Source: an uncultured Chlamydiaceae bacterium (lineage in GTDB: Bacteria > Chlamydiota > Chlamydiia > Chlamydiales > Parachlamydiaceae). From it: a DNA stretch of 26,577 bases. The notes under the pieces were generated by a model. The model saw only the letters and a list, made by a program, of their open reading frames with translations. It had not been told where the DNA came from and ran no database searches. The stretch is taken from contig CAMFKA010000003.1 in the NCBI GenBank assembly GCA_945957185.1, positions 1 through 26,577 on the forward strand, in the 5' to 3' direction. The first letter of the stretch is position 1, and the number at the start of each line of letters is the position of its first letter. This document shows, piece after piece, positions 22,224 to 26,577 of the stretch. Position numbers and translations under genes: made by a program.

Positions 22224-23639
22224 GTGCCTACGGAAATCATTCTCCTTTCATTAGTGATCGTCGCCGGGTTCTATATGTCGTGGAACATCGGAGCAAACGA
22301 TGTCGCCAATGCCATGGGAACATCTGTGGGATCCGGAGCCCTCACCCTTCGCCGCGCCGTTATCCTCGCCGCCATCCTCGAATTTTGCGGAGCCTACTTC
22401 TTTGGTGCGCAAGTGTCGGAAACGATGCAGACAGGACTGATCAATGTCGAAATGTTCCAATCAGAACCTATGCTCCTCGCTTATGGTATGTTGGCCTCTC
22501 TGATAGCCGCAGGAGCTTGGCTGCAGATAGCCTCGTATAACGGTTGGCCGGTGTCGACAACACACACAATTGTCGGAGCCATCATCGGCTTTGGAGTGCT
22601 TATCGGAGGATTAGACGCCGTTCAATGGCCTGTCATCGCCTCTGTTGTTGCGAGCTGGCTTATCTCTCCCCTGCTGGGAGGAATTTTTGCCTTTCTCACT
22701 TTTAGTTTTTTTCGTCGAGTGATCCTTTACAGCCACTCTCCTCTCGAAACAGCAAAGAAAATCGCTCCGCTTGTCATCTTCGCCGTCATCTTTATTTTAG
22801 CAGTCATCATGTTCACAACAGGATTCAAGAATTTCCACCACAACCTATCGCAAGGCGAGTTGGTAGGGATAGGACTGTTGGCGGGAGGAATCGGTGCGAT
22901 AACGAGTTATTTTCTGATCCAACGTTTTGCTCCCAAAACGAGCATCGAAAAAACCACCACCATCGATGCCGCCTTTCTAGCATCGCTAGAAAAGGTAAAA
23001 AAGCATTTAGAAAGAATGCATCAAGTGGCGATCGGAGAACCGCAACATACCGTCCATAACTTGATGCAGCAGACTGAAGACCTCTCCAATATGCTGAAAG
23101 AGAAGATCAAAGTCCCCGCTTCAGAATACCAGGCCGTAGAGAAAATCTTCGCATTTTTACAGATCTGCAGCGCCTGCATGATGGCATTTGCTCACGGCTC
23201 TAACGACGTCTCTAACGCCATTGGACCACTTGTCGGGGCATTTTCCATCATCCAAAACAACGCTATTGTCCCGAACGCTCCTATTCCACCATGGGCGCTT
23301 GCTTTGGGAGGATTCGGTATCGTCGTGGGGTTGGCGACATGGGGGTGGAGAGTCATCGAAACCATCGGGAAAAAACTTACGGAATTAACCCCTTCCAGGG
23401 GATTCTCCGCTGAAATTTCGACAGCGTTAACCATTTTAGTCGCTTCTCATCTAGGCCTGCCCGTTTCGACGACACACATCCTTGTCGGTGCTGTTTTGGG
23501 AGTGGGAATGGCTCGCGGTATTGAGGCATTAAACTTAGGAATGGCACGAGAAATTTTTATTTCTTGGGTTGTCACAGTCCCTGCAGGGGCTGTCATCACA
23601 GTGTTCTTTTACTATATCATCAAATTTATCTTTGGGTAG
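22224..23639 (+). CDS. PiT-family inorganic phosphate transporter
   Basis: This 471-residue membrane permease imports phosphate (as metal phosphate) using an ion gradient. It has about ten hydrophobic segments, with two inverted copies of the PiT signature: GANDVANAMGTSVGSGALT at about 23-41 and GSNDVSNAIGPLVGAF at about 324-339. Each is followed by a second half-motif (GWPVSTTHTIVGAIIG and GLPVSTTHILVGAVLG). The central hydrophilic loop (about 235-310) is the usual cytoplasmic insertion. It begins with GTG directly after the TAA of the PhoU-like gene, leaving no space for a separate ribosome site. Chlamydial homologue CT692 (ygo4). Confidence 0.94.
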   Translation: MPTEIILLSLVIVAGFYMSWNIGANDVANAMGTSVGSGALTLRRAVILAAILEFCGAYFFGAQVSETMQTGLINVEMFQSEPMLLAYGMLASLIAAGAWLQIASYNGWPVSTTHTIVGAIIGFGVLIGGLDAVQWPVIASVVASWLISPLLGGIFAFLTFSFFRRVILYSHSPLETAKKIAPLVIFAVIFILAVIMFTTGFKNFHHNLSQGELVGIGLLAGGIGAITSYFLIQRFAPKTSIEKTTTIDAAFLASLEKVKKHLERMHQVAIGEPQHTVHNLMQQTEDLSNMLKEKIKVPASEYQAVEKIFAFLQICSACMMAFAHGSNDVSNAIGPLVGAFSIIQNNAIVPNAPIPPWALALGGFGIVVGLATWGWRVIETIGKKLTELTPSRGFSAEISTALTILVASHLGLPVSTTHILVGAVLGVGMARGIEALNLGMAREIFISWVVTVPAGAVITVFFYYIIKFIFG

Positions 23640-23648
23640 AGGTGTATT

Positions 23649-24128
23649 ATGCGTTCAGTCTTCATAGCAATTTTGTTATTAGCCGGAAATTTATTACACG
23701 CTGAAACAAGTTTATTGGGGACGATACAGTTTTCGAGCGATAGCGAAGCAAAATACCAAATTGGCACTCCGCTCTCTTTTGGATGTAAGGTGAAAAATTT
23801 GGGACTCAACAAAAGTTCTCCAGGGAAACTGTGGATCCAATTTCAATACCCAAAAGACCTGAAAGATAAACCAAATAGCCTTTTATTTAAGACAGAAGTT
23901 CAAGACATCCCCTCGATTGCACCCGGAGATCAATTGTTGGTGCAATTCAAAACAACACAGACACTACCCAACCTCTTTGATTTCATCAAAAACGATTGGG
24001 CAATGCGTGAATATCAAGCTGTCTTGGAAGTGGACGGAAAAGAGTATGTCATAGGGAGTGCAAATTTAACGTTCTCGGCATACTACTATGAAGCGCCGCA
24101 GAGGCAAGCCCCTACGGCAGTTCCTTAG
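23649..24128 (+). CDS. Small secreted protein of unknown function
   Basis: I do not recognise this 159-residue protein. It starts with a clear signal peptide (MRSVFIAILLLAGNLLHA, cleavage expected before ETS). The mature part is rich in beta-forming residues, has one cysteine and resembles an immunoglobulin-like or bacterial beta-sandwich domain: GTPLSFGCKVKNLGLNKSSP, then IAPGDQLLVQFKTTQ, then YQAVLEVDGKEY. This layout is common in periplasmic carrier and adhesion-type domains, but the match is only by pattern. GAGG precedes the ATG. It follows the PiT gene by nine bases and is likely cotranscribed with it, although a role in phosphate uptake is not shown. Its end lies seven bases from the end of the convergent omptin gene. 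Confidence 0.75.
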   Translation: MRSVFIAILLLAGNLLHAETSLLGTIQFSSDSEAKYQIGTPLSFGCKVKNLGLNKSSPGKLWIQFQYPKDLKDKPNSLLFKTEVQDIPSIAPGDQLLVQFKTTQTLPNLFDFIKNDWAMREYQAVLEVDGKEYVIGSANLTFSAYYYEAPQRQAPTAVP

Positions 24129-24135
24129 AAAGAAG

Positions 24136-25125
24136 TTAAAAACGTAGAGCAAGGCCTGCTGTTAGCGTTTGGAACATATTTTCAATTCCAGCGACTTTTG
24201 CCGATCCATAATAGCCGTTATCATCGTGAATATGGGTGTGCCCTTTTTCCCGATCAAGCCAGTCGAGGCGATAGCGTAGATTAAATGACACGCAATCGTT
24301 GTAACGATAGATCGCATCTAAGCCACCGATCCAATAGTGCACATAGCGAAATGTATCGGTAAATGAAATCTCACGCAGCCAGTGGTCGTCTTTCGTTAGA
24401 ATGAACCCAAACCATGTGTATTTTCCATATACTCTAAAAGTTAGATGATCGTCTTTTTTCCAGCCTGCTTCCAGCCCTAAATATGGAATGAGGTAATTTT
24501 GGGTGTATGAAATCAATTTTAGAGATGAAGGGAAGCGTCCGACAAAATTTCCATCATCATATTTATACTTCCCTCCCCTCACTTCCCAATCGATTTTAGT
24601 GAATTGAGCACCGTAGAGGTAGCCTAAATTCCAGCATGACTTTTCGTTTCCGGAGCGCAGGAATGTTTTTCCGAATTCAAGGTCGATATTGACTGCAGTC
24701 GCCAATTTCACTTGGTGGTGCGTGGAGATATCTGTAGCAAAGTCAGGGCGATTTTCGTCCAGGAAGTCCCGGTCTACCATTTTCACTCCCGCAGAACATA
24801 GCTTTGTCCATCCATCTAGCGACACATGGAAGCCTGTTTGAGGATTGATCAAACGTCCTCTAGCTCCCAAGATCCAAACGGCGTTCGCATCCCAGTTTAA
24901 ACGGCTGATCTCTTTTCTAGGATCGTCGCTATCGCCCGGAAATACGATTTCTTGGCTTTTAATGTTCAAGTAACCGGTGTACAGACTCGATTCAACAGTG
25001 TAATTCCCAGAAAATAACATTGTCGCAGCATTCGTCACGCAGCCTACAAGAGCATCGCAAGGTGCGTGTTTGAAAGAAACAAGGGTAAAGAGAAGAACGG
25101 CAAATAATTTTGCATTTTTTAGCAT
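24136..25125 (-). CDS. Omptin-family outer-membrane aspartyl-type protease
   Basis: This 329-residue protein has a signal peptide (MLKNAKLFAVLLFTLVSF) and a ten-strand beta-barrel ending in aromatic Phe (GLALRF). It follows E. coli OmpT and Y. pestis Pla along its length: ISRLNWDANA, GWTKLCSAGVKMVDRDFLDE (105-124), RGGKYKY, LIPYLGLEAGW, then VAGIENMFQTLTAGL at the end. The omptin tetrad is kept: Asp118 and Asp120 in MVDRD (OmpT Asp83/85), and Asp246 and His248 in KDDHW (OmpT Asp210/His212). Omptins cut surface and host proteins next to basic residues. Unlike OmpT it has four cysteines after the signal peptide (29, 110, 164, 278), consistent with the disulfide-rich chlamydial envelope. The frame opens at 25155, but ATG 25125 has AGGA six bases upstream and gives a normal signal peptide. 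Confidence 0.88.
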   Translation of the reverse strand: MLKNAKLFAVLLFTLVSFKHAPCDALVGCVTNAATMLFSGNYTVESSLYTGYLNIKSQEIVFPGDSDDPRKEISRLNWDANAVWILGARGRLINPQTGFHVSLDGWTKLCSAGVKMVDRDFLDENRPDFATDISTHHQVKLATAVNIDLEFGKTFLRSGNEKSCWNLGYLYGAQFTKIDWEVRGGKYKYDDGNFVGRFPSSLKLISYTQNYLIPYLGLEAGWKKDDHLTFRVYGKYTWFGFILTKDDHWLREISFTDTFRYVHYWIGGLDAIYRYNDCVSFNLRYRLDWLDREKGHTHIHDDNGYYGSAKVAGIENMFQTLTAGLALRF

Positions 25126-25232
25126 GATGTGTCCTAAGTGCATTTTCTGCAGCAAGCATACTGGAACGTAGTTTTTATTGCAATTTTGCTATTAGTATGC
25201 TACGAGGAGTAATGCAACTGGAGGATTCAATT

Positions 25233-26474
25233 ATGCAAGACAAACTATCCTTAAAAGATCTTTCTGTAGAGAACAAAAAGGTTTTGATGCGAGTCGACTT
25301 CAATGTTCCGATCGATGCTGATGGGAAAATCACCGACGATACACGCATTGCAGCATCCCTCCCCTCCATTCAATATATTTTGGGACATGGAGGCTCCGTC
25401 ATTTTGATGAGTCATCTCGGACGCCCCAAAAACGAGAAAGACCTTTCAACATCGCTGGAGCCATGCGCAAAGCGGTTGTCAGAGCTTTTGGGTCAACCGG
25501 TAAAGTTTCTGCCTCACAGCGTGGGTAGCGATGTTTCCGTTGCATGCCGCAACCTTAAACCTGGAGACGTGCTCCTACTCCAAAACTTGCGGTACCATAA
25601 AGCGGAAGAAGATCCCGCCTCCGATCCTGAATTTGCTAAGCAATTGGCATCTCTTGCCGATCTCTACGTCAATGATGCTTTTGGAACCGCGCACCGCATG
25701 CATTCTTCTACCGCTACAATTACTCAATATTTCCCTTTCAAGGCCGCTGCAGGGTTTTTAATGGAGAAGGAGATCCATTTTATTGGAGATCTTCTAGCAA
25801 ACCCTAAACACCCCTTCATAGCCATCATAGGCGGATCCAAAATCTCCACCAAAATCGGCGTCCTCCGCGCATTGCTCAAAAAGGCCGATAAAATTTTGAT
25901 TGGTGGGGCGATGAGTTTCACCTTTCTGAAAGCGAGAGGAGTGCCGATTGGCGCTTCCTTGCATGAAGAGGGGTATGTAGAGCTCGCCAAAGAGCTTCTC
26001 GATAGCGCAGGAGATAAAATCTTACTTCCTGTCGACCATATCGTCACTCAAAAAGTTGCAGCAGGATCTCCATTTGAAGTGCAAACAGCAATTAAAGAGG
26101 GCTACTCCGGAGTCGATATTGGGCCCATGACGATACAGCTTTATTTGGGACAAATTTCCAACTGTCAAACTGCGCTTTGGAATGGGCCTATGGGAGTATT
26201 TGAAATACCGGAGTTTTCCCACGGTACATTAGCGATTGCAAATGGGTTAGCGAATTCAAAAGCTGTCACCGTAGCCGGAGGAGGAGATACGTTGGCAGCA
26301 ATACACCAGAGCGGTGTAGCGAATAAGTTTACACACTTGTCTACCGGTGGAGGCGCAACGCTGGAGTTTATCGAATTAGGAAGCCTTCCCGGAATCGAAG
26401 CGTTGTCGAATAAAGTTAAAGCTGTCCACGGCCTGGAAATCGGGCAAGGGCAACGGCCAATATCGTCAACTTAA
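25233..26474 (+). CDS. pgk: Phosphoglycerate kinase
   Basis: This 413-residue glycolytic enzyme converts 1,3-bisphosphoglycerate and ADP to 3-phosphoglycerate and ATP. VDFNVPID, SHLGRPK, NLRYHKAEED and FGTAHRMHSST bind phosphoglycerate. GGSKISTKIGVLRAL, LWNGPMGVFE and the nucleotide-site GGGDTLAAI and STGGGATLEFIELGSLPGIEAL are intact. The frame opens at 25197 and has another ATG at 25212. ATG 25233 has GGAGGA at 25220-25225 at good spacing, and its start MQDKLSLKDL matches the chlamydial Pgk N-terminus. It is divergent from omptin. pgk next to the phosphate transporter repeats the Chlamydia order (CT692-CT693), with the secreted protein and omptin inserted between. Confidence 0.96.
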   Translation: MQDKLSLKDLSVENKKVLMRVDFNVPIDADGKITDDTRIAASLPSIQYILGHGGSVILMSHLGRPKNEKDLSTSLEPCAKRLSELLGQPVKFLPHSVGSDVSVACRNLKPGDVLLLQNLRYHKAEEDPASDPEFAKQLASLADLYVNDAFGTAHRMHSSTATITQYFPFKAAAGFLMEKEIHFIGDLLANPKHPFIAIIGGSKISTKIGVLRALLKKADKILIGGAMSFTFLKARGVPIGASLHEEGYVELAKELLDSAGDKILLPVDHIVTQKVAAGSPFEVQTAIKEGYSGVDIGPMTIQLYLGQISNCQTALWNGPMGVFEIPEFSHGTLAIANGLANSKAVTVAGGGDTLAAIHQSGVANKFTHLSTGGGATLEFIELGSLPGIEALSNKVKAVHGLEIGQGQRPISST

Positions 26475-26495
26475 AAAAATTAATTGTTATTTAGA

Positions 26496-26577
26496 CTAAA
26501 TTAGATGTTGCAAAAGATAATATGCAATTAGAGCGCGAGCGCGACTGATTTTATAGCCCACTGCGACGTAGGAGCTG
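26496..26577 (-). other. Possible C-terminal end of a minus-strand gene, or dispersed repeat
   Basis: From the right edge a minus-strand frame of 26 codons (ending ALIAYYLLQHLI) runs to a TAG at 26496-26498. It contains a G/C-rich GCGCGAGCGCG stretch unlike the AT-rich bases around it. The piece is too short to identify and could equally be the end of a repeated or mobile sequence. Confidence 0.2.

Noticed and set aside
25178..25201. TTGCAA / TATGCT as the pgk promoter
   Set aside because: The spacer is only 12 bases, too short for a sigma70-type promoter.
25197..25232. Upstream starts for pgk
   Set aside because: The ATG at 25233 has the best ribosome site (GGAGGA) and matches chlamydial Pgk N-termini; the extra residues have no family counterpart.
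26532..26542. GCGCGAGCGCG as a terminator hairpin after pgk
   Set aside because: The arms are four bases with a three-base centre or less and no T run follows, so no stable terminator is expected.

Overview
The window reads as chromosome from a chlamydia-like organism, that is order Chlamydiales but probably outside the genus Chlamydia. The evidence is gene order and gene content. uppS-cdsA-cmk-plsC and dppF-dppD-(PhoU-like DUF47)-PiT permease-pgk are blocks I remember from Chlamydia trachomatis (about CT450-CT453 and CT689-CT693). A sigma-66-like rpoD, a Tsp-type protease, a flavodoxin-less CysJ-like reductase and a MurA with a chlamydia-like C-terminal insertion are also present. The moderate base composition, an OYE-family reductase, an EpmB-type radical SAM enzyme, an omptin and several lineage-specific genes point to an environmental family. 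A Waddlia-like organism is my guess, not something I can prove from the sequence.

Layout. Bases 1-752: 5' part of a tail-specific protease gene (minus strand, runs off the window). 842-2228: scpA-scpB, chromosome condensation (plus). 2315-3766: an unrecognised AT-rich gene for an all-helical protein (plus). 3767-4963: a membrane-anchored coiled-coil/PAS protein with a G8 tract (minus). 5039-5247: a non-coding element bounded by 35-bp inverted repeats, MITE-like. 5263-9136: rpoD and overlapping dinG (minus). 9239-11627: murA then epmB (minus). 11779-12918: YqjM-like OYE flavoenzyme (plus). 12921-14111: tRNA-Leu(CAG) followed by a CysJ-like reductase (minus). 14157-14342: two arrays of seven octamers facing each other. 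14339-14740: a GxxExxY nuclease-like gene whose stop codon lies inside an array (minus). 14888-19599: tightly packed lepA-uppS-cdsA-cmk-plsC (plus). 19578-21489: dppD-dppF ABC ATPases (minus). 21549-24128: PhoU-like regulator, PiT phosphate permease and a small secreted protein (plus). 24136-25125: an omptin-type outer-membrane protease (minus). 25233-26474: pgk (plus). The last 100 bases may hold the end of another minus-strand gene.

How the genes work together. Most of the window is housekeeping: envelope synthesis (murA, uppS, cdsA, plsC), nucleotide supply (cmk), translation (lepA, tRNA-Leu, epmB), transcription (rpoD), chromosome maintenance (scpAB, dinG), peptide and phosphate uptake, and glycolysis (pgk). 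Accessory material sits at the junctions between conserved blocks: the helical unknown, the PAS protein, the MITE-like element, the GxxExxY/octamer module and the secreted protein plus omptin.

The most unusual structure is the pair of seven-copy octamer arrays between tRNA-Leu and the GxxExxY gene. They face each other, and in RNA read in the direction of the GxxExxY gene every difference between the main unit types becomes a G-U pair, so a long hairpin is predicted on that strand only. Second are the omptin with its catalytic tetrad and added cysteines, and the MITE-like element.
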